Below, one piece after another: positions 1 through 4,362 of a stretch of DNA of 5,051 nt (the stretch's first letter is position 1; the number at the start of each line of letters is the position of its first letter). The DNA lies in NCBI GenBank assembly GCA_030601715.1, contig JAUWBL010000096.1, positions 1 through 5,051 of the forward strand, read 5' to 3'. Under the pieces are notes generated by a model. That model did no database searches and had not been told where the DNA came from. It was given only the letters and a program-made list of their open reading frames with translations. The translations under genes were made by a program, and so were the position numbers. Origin of the DNA: Candidatus Geothermarchaeota archaeon (GTDB lineage Archaea; Thermoproteota; Nitrososphaeria; Geothermarchaeales; JAUWBL01).

Positions 1-667
1 GGAAGACAGATCAGGCCGGGGCAATTCCTTCAGGTATTGTGTACCGATGAGAAGTATTCCCGACAATTTGATTACCGGCGGATCGATTTCCCGGCCCAGC
101 TCTCCCAGGATAGGCAGAGATGGGAAGATGCACAGATTCTACGCCGCCCCCGAGCACGACCTGATCATATGCGTCGGAGACTCCCAGCCGAGCCTCCCCT
201 ACGAGATCTACAGCGTGGCCGACAAGGTCATAGACGTGGCGAAGGAGTTCGATGTCCGAAGGATCTACACCGTGGCGGCCTACTTCTCCCCCGACACTCC
301 GAGCGCCGATGTCTTCGCGGTGGTCAACGACCCGGACCTGTCCAGCTTCGTGGAGGAGTACGGCGTAGAGATCGCTCCGGGGGAGGGACGCATAACCGGT
401 CTGAACGGCGTCCTGATCGGTGTGGCGGAGGAGCGTGAGATCGAGGGAGTGTGCCTCATGGGTCGGATCCAGTACGCGGAGCTGCCTCAGCCCGGGCCCG
501 CGAAGATGCTCATAGATGTCCTGGCGAGGATGCTAGACATGACCATAGACACCTCGGAGCTCGGCGAGAGGCAGGTGAGCATCGACGAAACCATACAGAA
601 GAGGATCTCGGAGGTCAAGCGACGGGCCGAGAAGAGAGACCCCGGCGACCTCAGATACATCGGATAG
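1..667 (+). CDS. PAC2 family protein (proteasome assembly chaperone-like), 5'-partial, probable frameshifts near its start
   Basis: Seen: from about position 116 to the TAG at 665-667 one frame encodes a PAC2-type domain. Typical segments are DLIICVGDSQPS (a strand followed by the G-D-x-Q-P-S turn), a helix with VIDVAKEFDVRRIYTVAAY, the GLNGVLIG motif, and a C-terminal helix LIDVLARMLDMTIDTSEL. Known: archaeal PAC2 proteins resemble eukaryotic proteasome assembly chaperones and are cytoplasmic; their exact role is unsettled. The ATG at 47 is unlikely to be the start, because family members have about 50 more residues, including a glycine-rich motif, ahead of this point. Matching pieces lie in other frames: AGAIPSGIV in frame 3 (15-41) and TDEKYSRQFDYRRIDFPAQLS split as TDEKYSRQFDY plus RRIDFPAQLS in frame 1 (43-105). 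The true start is therefore probably left of the window, and the gene is frameshifted or the sequence has indel errors. The family call is firm; intactness is doubtful. Confidence 0.82.
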   Translation, partial: EDRSGRGNSFRYCVPMRSIPDNLITGGSISRPSSPRIGRDGKMHRFYAAPEHDLIICVGDSQPSLPYEIYSVADKVIDVAKEFDVRRIYTVAAYFSPDTPSADVFAVVNDPDLSSFVEEYGVEIAPGEGRITGLNGVLIGVAEEREIEGVCLMGRIQYAELPQPGPAKMLIDVLARMLDMTIDTSELGERQVSIDETIQKRISEVKRRAEKRDPGDLRYIG

Positions 668-991
668 GCCCAACCGCGTTCTGAGAGAAGCCAGATCGTG
701 ACCAGCTTCTACAAACATGTCTAGGTGAACGGTCCCCGTCTGTGCGTGTGTGAAACTTAAATCCTGCCATATTCCTGTGACCAATCCGTTCTGTGGCCTT
801 GCTTGCTGGAACGTCTTGTTCAAGGCAAGCTCTGGAGTTGCTTTTTAGCAGCATATGTCTCTTCGAGACGCTGTCTCCAGTCCCTTGGCTGAGGAAATCG
901 ACCGCAGAGGCCTCCCGGCTCTGCTCGTCAAGACCTTGAGGCGACTAGAAAGAATCTCAGCGGCGATGTCATAGAGTTCGATTAAGGAGAA
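668..991. other. Gene-poor decayed stretch after the PAC2 gene
   Basis: There is no credible intact gene here. Reading frames crossing 533-854 on the minus strand have no recognisable protein signal and partly lie antisense to the PAC2 gene. The stretch contains a short inverted repeat, GCTTGC (801-806) with GCAAGC (825-830), enclosing a smaller CTTG-TT-CAAG (815-824). Its right part may be the remnant of a glycosyltransferase tail, listed separately. No T-rich terminator directly follows the PAC2 stop codon. Confidence 0.5.
820..976 (-). pseudogene. Possible glycosyltransferase C-terminal remnant (frameshifted)
   Basis: On the minus strand, 976 down to about 895 reads LYDIAAEILSSRLKVLTSRAG, and after a change of frame 898 down to the stop at 820-822 reads FPQPRDWRQRLEETYAAKKQ. 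Together this resembles the end of GT4-type glycosyltransferases, where a D-x-A-x-x-I/L helix and an S-x-R-A-x-x segment precede an aromatic/D-W-x-x-x-x-x-R-L-E-x-x-Y terminal helix. The likeness is short and needs one frame change, so it could be chance. The neighbouring epimerase remnant on the same strand is a common partner of glycosyltransferases in polysaccharide loci, which gives some support. No start or catalytic region is present. Confidence 0.25.
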
Positions 992-1192
992 TCATTCTTC
1001 CTTCATTACCGGTTTCTCCTTCTGGTACCACTCAACGGTCTCTCTTATCGTTGCTTCCAAGTCATACCTAGGCTTCCAGCCGAGCCGTTCTGTGATTTTC
1101 GTCAGGTCCAGCAGGGTGTGGCTCGAGACTAACTTGACCGTGAACGTTGTCACGTCGGATCTCAGCGGTCCCATGTTTCGGACGCCCGCTTA
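992..1192 (-). pseudogene. C-terminal remnant of NAD-dependent sugar-nucleotide epimerase/dehydratase (extended SDR)
   Basis: The minus strand encodes about 60 residues ending at the TGA at 992-994. They contain SHTLLDLTKITERLGWKP and then RYDLEATIRETVEWYQKEK. This D-x-x-K-x-x-x-x-L-G-W-x-P-x-x-x-L-x-x-x-I-x-E-T-V-E-W-Y pattern is the standard last segment of extended short-chain dehydrogenases such as UDP-glucose 4-epimerase or dTDP-glucose dehydratase, enzymes of about 310-330 residues. The Rossmann fold with GxxGxxG and the catalytic YxxxK are missing: the frame closes at a TAA at 1190-1192 and the other frames up to 1277 show no continuation. It is therefore a truncated, presumably non-functional remnant. 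The ATG at 1172-1174 is unlikely to be a real start. The missing part ends about 85 bp from the toxin gene, so arrival of the abiE operon may have removed it (inference). Confidence 0.72.
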
Positions 1193-1223
1193 TAGTTGGC
1201 CTGCTAGGCTTCGGAATAGTGTT

Positions 1224-1259
1224 ATCTTAACGAAGTCATTGAGCTAAGATGAGTTAGCT
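1224..1259. repeat. Overlapping inverted repeats downstream of the AbiEii toxin gene
   Basis: AGCTAA (1242-1247) pairs with TTAGCT (1254-1259) across 6 bases. Alternatively ATCTTA (1224-1229) pairs with TAAGAT (1245-1250) across 15 bases. The two stems share bases and exclude each other. They lie 19-54 bases past the toxin stop codon in the direction of transcription, so they could mark the 3' end of the operon transcript. No T-tract follows on the minus strand, so a terminator role is only a guess. Confidence 0.3.
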
Positions 1260-1277
1260 ACATGTCCCGCCTGAACC

Positions 1278-2084
1278 CTACAGGAAAGGCAACAGCCTCT
1301 TTCCAATTTCATCAGCGGCAGAGACCCAATCTAACCGAAGCTCTCTAGGGATGTAGGGGTTTGTGGAAGCATGGACGCTCTCTATCCTTTCTCTGTCGGC
1401 CAGCTGCCTTGGAAACTTCTCTGAGAATTCGCCGAATTCTATCCCCTCGGCGGCGAGAACCTCCCTCAGGACCTCAGCGACCTTCTTGTCGTCATCGTTC
1501 TTACGCAGTCCATAGTATATGTCGTAGAGGTCCTTGCCGCTCTCTCTTTCGTAGAACGCCTTGACCTTCTTGGCCACCAGCGTGGGAAGGGAGTAGGTCT
1601 GCACTCTGACTGGTTCAATCTGAAGGATTTCGCTTCTTGCCTCAAGCACTGATATTTCCCCGACACGCGGAGCCTCTAGGTTGAACTCCACCCGCACATG
1701 GTCCTCTTGGTTGATCTCGTTGGTGAAGCGGCACTCCAATCTCATAACCTGTCGCATCATACGAGCCCGCGGCAGTGAGTACTCAGGCCGCAGGAGGGGG
1801 AGAATCTGGCCTTCGATGTACCCAATCTTCTCTCGACGAGTGGCTTCCTGTTTGAAGAAGATGTCGAAATCTATGTCCTCGGAGAACCGTTGCATAGGAC
1901 CCAAGAAAATCTTGTTGAGCGCAGTTCCTCCTTTGCACACAGCATCGGCCGCGGCTTCTTTCCCCGAAGACCAGAGAGGACTCAATCTTTCCCAGATGTC
2001 GAAAACCCGTGCTTCTTTGAGCACGTACTGAAGCCCCAATTCCACCCTGGCGGCGGCCCTTCTCGCCTCTCTGAGGTCAACCAC
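1278..2084 (-). CDS. abiEii: AbiEii/AbiGii-type nucleotidyltransferase toxin (type IV toxin-antitoxin)
   Basis: A 268-residue protein with the motifs of the DUF1814/AbiEii toxin family. These are KGGTALNKI (residues 51-59, the GG[S/T] nucleotide-binding turn), RFSEDIDFDI (66-75) with the metal-binding pair D70 and D72, a third acidic strand VRVEFNLE (130-137), and the C-terminal LPTLVAKKVKAFYER followed by GKDLYDIYYGL (166-193) with the conserved K and D-x-x-D. Known: relatives are GTP-binding or tRNA-nucleotide-adding toxins (MenT/AbiE group) that stop growth and can abort phage infection; they act in the cytoplasm. Length and motifs look complete, so it is probably active. The start is a GTG at 2082-2084 that overlaps the end of the antitoxin gene by 8 bases, with a weak GGTGG just upstream, implying translational coupling. 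Which RNA or protein it targets cannot be read from the sequence. Confidence 0.9.
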   Translation of the reverse strand: MVDLREARRAAARVELGLQYVLKEARVFDIWERLSPLWSSGKEAAADAVCKGGTALNKIFLGPMQRFSEDIDFDIFFKQEATRREKIGYIEGQILPLLRPEYSLPRARMMRQVMRLECRFTNEINQEDHVRVEFNLEAPRVGEISVLEARSEILQIEPVRVQTYSLPTLVAKKVKAFYERESGKDLYDIYYGLRKNDDDKKVAEVLREVLAAEGIEFGEFSEKFPRQLADRERIESVHASTNPYIPRELRLDWVSAADEIGKRLLPFL

Positions 2085-2904
2085 GGTACCACCACTCTAG
2101 GAGCCTCTGTTTCCCGATGTTGTCTATGACGAGCCACTCCCTGACTAGCTTTCCGCCTCTGCTGATTCGGGTGTCGAGCCTTGTCTTGGTCTTCACCCGT
2201 GACTTGAGGTAGTCGACTACATGCTCTGGGACGGTGTACTCTGCACTCTCAAGCAGAGATAGCATATAGCCGACTTTCTGGCAGAAGCTTGAGGACCCGA
2301 ACCTTTTCAGATAGGAGAGAAACTCCCTCCAGCCAAGATTCTCGCATGAGTGAAGCGACTTGAGAACCTCAGGATAGCCTCCTGCGTACCGGGGGCGATA
2401 GAAGCAGTCGAAGAAAGTCTTTGGAACCGTAGAAACAGTATAGCCGTTCTTCTTCTCGTATCCCGTGAACCGCCTACCAAACTTGACTGCCTTGACCTCG
2501 TATTGCTCCAGCAGGCTCAGGGTCTCGGATCTGGCTTCTGTAGCAACAAAAATCGTGAAGGGCTCATACTCACTCAGGCCGTGGACCTTCAGGGCACTCA
2601 GAAAGGCCAAGTATGCGTTCTTTGGATAGAGCTTGAGGGCGACCTCGAAGGGGTCTTCAAGGTAAGTCTTTCCATCCACCGCACTGCTGGCTGGCAAACG
2701 CAGATAGACGCCCTTTCCGACGGAGGTTATCCATCCCTTCTCCTCAAGCCTGCCGAGCAGAACGTAGAGGTGGGCCATACTGAGCCCAAGGCCCTTATCT
2801 TTCAGCTCTCCGACCCTGAATGCATTCTTCCCTTCACTTTCTAGGTAGAGGTACAGCTTCTGTTCGGTGTGGCTCAGCGGTTCTGTAGTGAATTTTAGGG
2901 ACAT
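2077..2904 (-). CDS. abiEi: AbiEi-family antitoxin / autorepressor (type IV toxin-antitoxin)
   Basis: A 275-residue protein. Residues about 10-68 form a winged helix-turn-helix: LSHTEQKLYLYLESEG, then LGLSMAHLYVLLGRLEEKGW as the recognition region, and a wing ending GKGVYLRL. Residues about 80-175 match the AbiEi middle domain: FEVALKLYPKNAYLAFLSAL with HGLSEYEPFTIFVAT, then VKFGRR and PKTFFDCFYRP. The C-terminus is basic. Known: AbiEi proteins counter the AbiEii toxin without forming a stable toxin complex and repress their own promoter by binding inverted repeats. It is the first gene of the operon and overlaps the toxin start. The ATG at 2902-2904 is supported by a TATA box 22-29 bases upstream, leaving almost no leader, and no Shine-Dalgarno sequence is seen. 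The family is recognised from domain order rather than a single signature, so the subtype is uncertain. Confidence 0.85.
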   Translation of the reverse strand: MSLKFTTEPLSHTEQKLYLYLESEGKNAFRVGELKDKGLGLSMAHLYVLLGRLEEKGWITSVGKGVYLRLPASSAVDGKTYLEDPFEVALKLYPKNAYLAFLSALKVHGLSEYEPFTIFVATEARSETLSLLEQYEVKAVKFGRRFTGYEKKNGYTVSTVPKTFFDCFYRPRYAGGYPEVLKSLHSCENLGWREFLSYLKRFGSSSFCQKVGYMLSLLESAEYTVPEHVVDYLKSRVKTKTRLDTRISRGGKLVREWLVIDNIGKQRLLEWWYRG

Positions 2905-2906
2905 AA

Positions 2907-2925
2907 TCTAACTATGGTAGTTAGA
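2907..2925. promoter_or_regulatory. Probable AbiEi operator (perfect inverted repeat)
   Basis: TCTAACTA (2907-2914) and TAGTTAGA (2918-2925) are perfect 8-base arms around TGG. The repeat fills the gap between the TATA box and the antitoxin ATG, where a bound repressor would block the start of transcription. AbiEi antitoxins are known to bind inverted repeats and repress themselves, so this is the prime candidate site. Confidence 0.65.
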
Positions 2926-2941
2926 ATTTAAATCTTTTTTT
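2926..2941 (-). promoter_or_regulatory. Archaeal promoter (BRE + TATA box) of the abiE operon
   Basis: Read on the minus strand, a purine run (seven A at 2941-2935, then GA) leads into ATTTAAAT (2933-2926). This matches an A-rich BRE followed by a TATA box. With the usual spacing of about 26 bases from TATA centre to start site, transcription would begin at about 2902-2905, essentially on the ATG at 2902-2904. The mRNA would be leaderless, which agrees with the absence of a ribosome binding site. Confidence 0.65.
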
Positions 2942-2957
2942 CACCAGTACCGGTGAA
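2940..2957. promoter_or_regulatory. Second inverted repeat just upstream of the abiE BRE
   Basis: TTCACC (2940-2945) and GGTGAA (2952-2957) are perfect 6-base arms six bases apart, abutting the BRE side of the abiE promoter. It may be a second operator or an activator site. The arm sequence differs from the TAGTTAGA operator, so a different protein is possible. Part of it (TTTTTTCACCA) recurs at 3001-3011. Confidence 0.35.
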
Positions 2958-2971
2958 TATCTGGGTCCGTT

Positions 2972-3016
2972 TCTTACAGCCACAGTTAGAATCAGCTTCA
3001 TTTTTTCACCACGACC
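2972..3016. repeat. Imperfect copy of the abiE operator/promoter block, 65 bp upstream
   Basis: Compared with 2907-2951 at a constant offset of 65 bases, 30 of 45 positions match, with no gaps. Two blocks are identical: AGTTAGAAT (2919-2927 and 2984-2992) and TTTTTTCACCA (2936-2946 and 3001-3011). The left arm is kept in part (TCTTAC against TCTAAC). The TATA core is not kept (TTAAA is replaced by CAGCT), so the copy cannot be an equal promoter but could hold extra binding sites for the AbiEi repressor. Confidence 0.55.
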
Positions 3017-3105
3017 CTGTAGCCGGGCCTGGCGACCGATCCCGTTGGGAACTGTTCACAGCAGGCGGAAGATGCCGTGCGAACCAGAGCGCTTCAGATC
3101 TCCTC

Positions 3106-3122
3106 CCCTCTCCCAGAAGGGC
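3106..3122 (+). repeat. 17-bp direct repeat, copy A (left of vapBC)
   Basis: CCCTCTCCCAGAAGGGC is identical to copy B at 4252-4268, in the same orientation and 1146 bases away. The ends can pair (CCCT with AGGG), giving a short hairpin. An exact 17-base match between two spots in a 5-kb window is unlikely by chance. Its last seven bases are also the proposed 5' acceptor strand of the tRNA-like remnant. Confidence 0.7.
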
Positions 3123-3185
3123 AGTTGTCTGGTATCATCAAAGGAGAGCGTGAGACCGCGGGTTCAAGTCTTACGCCCCGTACCA
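3116..3185 (+). pseudogene. Possible degenerate tRNA remnant with encoded CCA
   Basis: The 3' half is tRNA-like: a variable region AGACC, then GCGGG, the T-loop TTCAAGT (3163-3169), CTTAC, acceptor strand GCCCCGT (3175-3181), A and CCA (3183-3185). The T-stem pairs poorly (G-C, two G-U, one mismatch, G-C). Upstream, GAAGGGC (3116-3122) can pair with the acceptor strand at 5 of 7 positions, and TTG-TCTGGTATCAT-CAA (3125-3141) resembles a D-arm with the G-G pair. Only about 15 bases remain where the anticodon arm and variable loop need 22, and no anticodon stem forms. It is therefore a broken tRNA, or chance likeness, not a working gene. A split or intron-containing tRNA was looked for, but no matching 5' half was seen. 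Confidence 0.3.
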
Positions 3186-3199
3186 AGCTCAAATCGGCC

Positions 3200-3220
3200 A
3201 CGCTCGCTCTCTCCGAGCGT
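3200..3220. repeat. Perfect 7-bp hairpin
   Basis: ACGCTCG (3200-3206) and CGAGCGT (3214-3220) are perfect arms around a CTCTCTC loop. CACGCTC (3199-3205) can alternatively pair with GAGCGTG (3146-3152), which would enclose the tRNA-like T-arm. No T-tract follows, so it does not look like an intrinsic terminator. The function is unknown. Confidence 0.4.
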
Positions 3221-3391
3221 CTTCTCCGAGTTGTAGCCCAAGAAATCGGATTTGGTTTCATAAGGCGCCCAGAGTTTCTGACTAGATTTGAACACATCTT
3301 CATTCTTGGTGCCTGGAGCACTCACATTTCTCTTTGCGTTGTGAATAGTCTTGACTGAAGAGATCGGCTACGTTGACATCTTCGAGGCTTT

Positions 3392-3415
3392 ATGCGGTCC
3401 ATGCGGTTATGGACC
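3392..3415. promoter_or_regulatory. Inverted repeat with internal tandem repeat upstream of vapBC
   Basis: GGTCCAT (3396-3402) and ATGGACC (3409-3415) are perfect 7-base arms six bases apart. ATGCGGT also occurs twice in a row nine bases apart (3392-3398, 3401-3407). The site ends about 16 bases before the proposed vapBC BRE. It may bind the VapBC complex or another regulator, although toxin-antitoxin operators more often overlap the promoter itself. Confidence 0.35.
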
Positions 3416-3430
3416 AGGGCGATGCAGCGC

Positions 3431-3463
3431 TAAAGGTTATATCGATAGCGGCACCGTTTAACG
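3431..3463 (+). promoter_or_regulatory. Putative vapBC promoter with overlapping palindromes
   Basis: TAAAGG (3431-3436) as BRE and TTATAT (3437-3442) as TATA box predict a start site near 3465, about ten bases before the vapB ATG. Two small palindromes sit inside the promoter: TATCGATA (3440-3447), overlapping the TATA box, and CGTTTAACG (3455-3463), at the start site. Either could be an autorepression operator for VapB. The TATA match is moderate. Confidence 0.4.
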
Positions 3464-3475
3464 TACTGAGAGACG

Positions 3476-3685
3476 ATGGAGGCAGTGAGAGTTTCGAAGA
3501 AGTATCAAGTGGTGATTCCCAAGAAGATACGACTTGAGGCCGGAATCAAACCAGGCGACAAGATGGTCGCATTGGCAAAGCATGGAATCATACACTATAT
3601 CCCCGTGCGCCACATGAGAGAGACAAAGGGCATGACTCCCGGGCTGGACACCAAGGATCTCCGTGATGAGCGGGATCGCGTGTGA
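3476..3685 (+). CDS. vapB: VapB-type antitoxin, AbrB/MazE swapped-hairpin family
   Basis: A 69-residue protein. Residues 1-45 are a classic AbrB/SpoVT domain: VSKKYQVVIPKKIRLEAGIKPGD, followed by strands that include IIHYIPV. Such domains dimerise as swapped hairpins and bind palindromic operators. The charged tail from about 50 to 69 (MTPGLDTKDLRDERDRV) is where VapB proteins normally wrap around the toxin and block its active site. The length is typical. The ATG at 3476 follows a weak GAGAG only three bases away and a promoter giving a very short leader, so initiation may be near-leaderless. The stop overlaps the vapC start by four bases (GTGA). It should neutralise the VapC encoded next and, with it, repress this operon. 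Confidence 0.93.
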   Translation: MEAVRVSKKYQVVIPKKIRLEAGIKPGDKMVALAKHGIIHYIPVRHMRETKGMTPGLDTKDLRDERDRV

Positions 3686-4053
3686 TTAGTGTCGATAGCT
3701 ACGGTTGGATCGAGCGGTTCACGAACGGTCCGAAGGCTGAACGCTACAACCAGGTCATTGACGCTGTGCAGCCTGAAGAGATAGTCACTTCGGCGGTGGT
3801 CACCTACGAAGTTTACAGAAAGAGCAAGCAGACCATCGGGGAGCAGCCAGCGCTGGAGAACATCGCAGCTCTGAGTCAGACACGTGTCATACCGGTGGAT
3901 GAAACCCTGTGTCTCGAAGCAGCAGACTACTCTCTAGAACACGGCTTGCATTTTGCTGATGCAATAGTATATGCGACTGCCCGCCACTTCGGGGTCGAGC
4001 TCTACACGAGTGACGATGATCTGCGCGGGCTGAAGGGTGTCAGCTTCATTTGA
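3682..4053 (+). CDS. vapC: VapC-type PIN-domain ribonuclease toxin
   Basis: A 123-residue PIN-domain protein of normal VapC length. The acidic active site is complete: D5 in ISVDSYGWIE, E43 in VVTYEVYRK, D93 in HFADAIVYATA, and D111/D112 in LYTSDDDLRGL. Known: VapC toxins are Mg-dependent endoribonucleases that usually cut a tRNA anticodon loop or the rRNA sarcin-ricin loop; the target here cannot be told. The start is a GTG overlapping the vapB stop by four bases (GTGA), so translation is probably coupled and the antitoxin is made first. Nothing is missing, so toxin and antitoxin look functional. The codon for the start is non-ATG, as is common for coupled second genes. Confidence 0.95.
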   Translation: MISVDSYGWIERFTNGPKAERYNQVIDAVQPEEIVTSAVVTYEVYRKSKQTIGEQPALENIAALSQTRVIPVDETLCLEAADYSLEHGLHFADAIVYATARHFGVELYTSDDDLRGLKGVSFI

Positions 4054-4055
4054 TC

Positions 4056-4077
4056 CTTCTCCTTTCTCTTCCTATCT
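4056..4077 (+). terminator. Pyrimidine-rich tract just after vapC
   Basis: Directly after the vapC stop the plus strand is almost pure pyrimidine (TCCTTCTCC, TTTCTCTTCC). Archaeal transcription can end at T-rich tracts without a hairpin, and this is the best candidate near vapC. It is only moderately T-rich and has no run longer than three T, so support is weak. Confidence 0.3.
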
Positions 4078-4251
4078 GACGTCCACGGCTGACAGCTACT
4101 ACTCAGCAACCTTCCAGTGAGGGGGCATTTGGGACGAGTCGATCCCCGTACGTTCAAGCTGTATCAGAAAACTGTACCCCCTGCATCAAACACGAGTGAG
4201 TGGGAACAGCCGCGCCAAGCTAGCTTCCTCACGGTCTGCGGGGTTCACCTG

Positions 4252-4268
4252 CCCTCTCCCAGAAGGGC
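4252..4268 (+). repeat. 17-bp direct repeat, copy B (right of vapBC)
   Basis: This is identical to copy A at 3106-3122 and in the same orientation. With the preceding G (4251) it can form a 5-bp stem, GCCCT with AGGGC, around an 8-base loop. Copies A and B bracket the vapBC operon. Confidence 0.7.
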
Positions 4269-4342
4269 TTCGACCAACCACAGGAGTGTCAGAAGCTGCC
4301 CGTAGCTAGCGGAACTGATGTCGGTGACGGACGAGGAGCCCG

Positions 4343-4360
4343 ACCTTTCCAAAGGTTTTC
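4343..4360 (+). terminator. Small hairpin followed by four T
   Basis: ACCTTT (4343-4348) and AAAGGT (4351-4356) are perfect arms two bases apart; in practice the innermost pair would open to give a 4-base loop. The T at 4356 starts a TTTT run. It looks like a weak intrinsic terminator on the plus strand, but it is 290 bases past vapC with no gene between, and archaea rarely use such hairpins. Confidence 0.25.
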
Positions 4361-4362
4361 TC

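Larger units (their letters stand above)
3017..3475. other. Non-coding stretch between the two toxin-antitoxin operons
   Basis: No protein gene is supported here. Open frames such as 3094-3321 (minus) and 3077-3358 (plus) lack ribosome binding sites, promoters and recognisable domains. The stretch lies between two divergently oriented operons and contains, in order, a 17-bp repeat copy, a tRNA-like remnant with a CCA end, a GC-rich hairpin, an inverted repeat and the vapBC promoter, each listed separately. The segment 3221-3390 shows nothing I can name beyond a second TCTCCGAG (3223-3230) repeating 3210-3217. Confidence 0.5.
4078..4360. other. Gene-poor stretch downstream of vapC
   Basis: The only plus-strand frame of note, 4117-4305, has no ribosome binding site, promoter or recognisable sequence. 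The stretch holds the palindrome AAGCTAGCTT (4217-4226), a second GCTAGC at 4305-4310, copy B of the 17-bp repeat, and the hairpin at 4343-4356. TGGGAAC occurs 51 bases before copy B (4201-4207) and 60 bases before copy A (3046-3052), so the repeat may once have been longer. Confidence 0.45.

Noticed and set aside
37..438. 133-residue plus-strand frame over the PAC2 gene
   Set aside because: Past about position 110 it is arginine-rich out-of-frame translation of the PAC2 gene. Only its first part (43-105) seems to be real coding sequence, displaced by a frame change.
533..823. 96-residue minus-strand frame
   Set aside because: More than half lies antisense to the PAC2 gene, and no family pattern, promoter or ribosome binding site is visible.
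1361..2129. Several plus-strand frames (1361-1564, 1681-2031, 1890-2129)
   Set aside because: They run antisense to the AbiEii gene, which has clear family motifs; their translations are low-complexity and unrecognisable.
2350..2844. 164-residue plus-strand frame
   Set aside because: It is antisense to the AbiEi gene and has no domain signal; its length follows from the codon use of the opposite strand.
3116..3185. Functional tRNA gene
   Set aside because: The anticodon arm is too short and unpaired and the T-stem has a mismatch and G-U pairs, so only a remnant can be proposed.
3094..3321. 75-residue minus-strand frame between the two operons
   Set aside because: It reads through the tRNA-like segment and the hairpin, giving an arginine/serine-rich product typical of spurious frames; there is no start signal.
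4117..4305. 62-residue plus-strand frame after vapC
   Set aside because: It crosses the 17-bp repeat, has no ribosome binding site or promoter, and the sequence is not protein-like.
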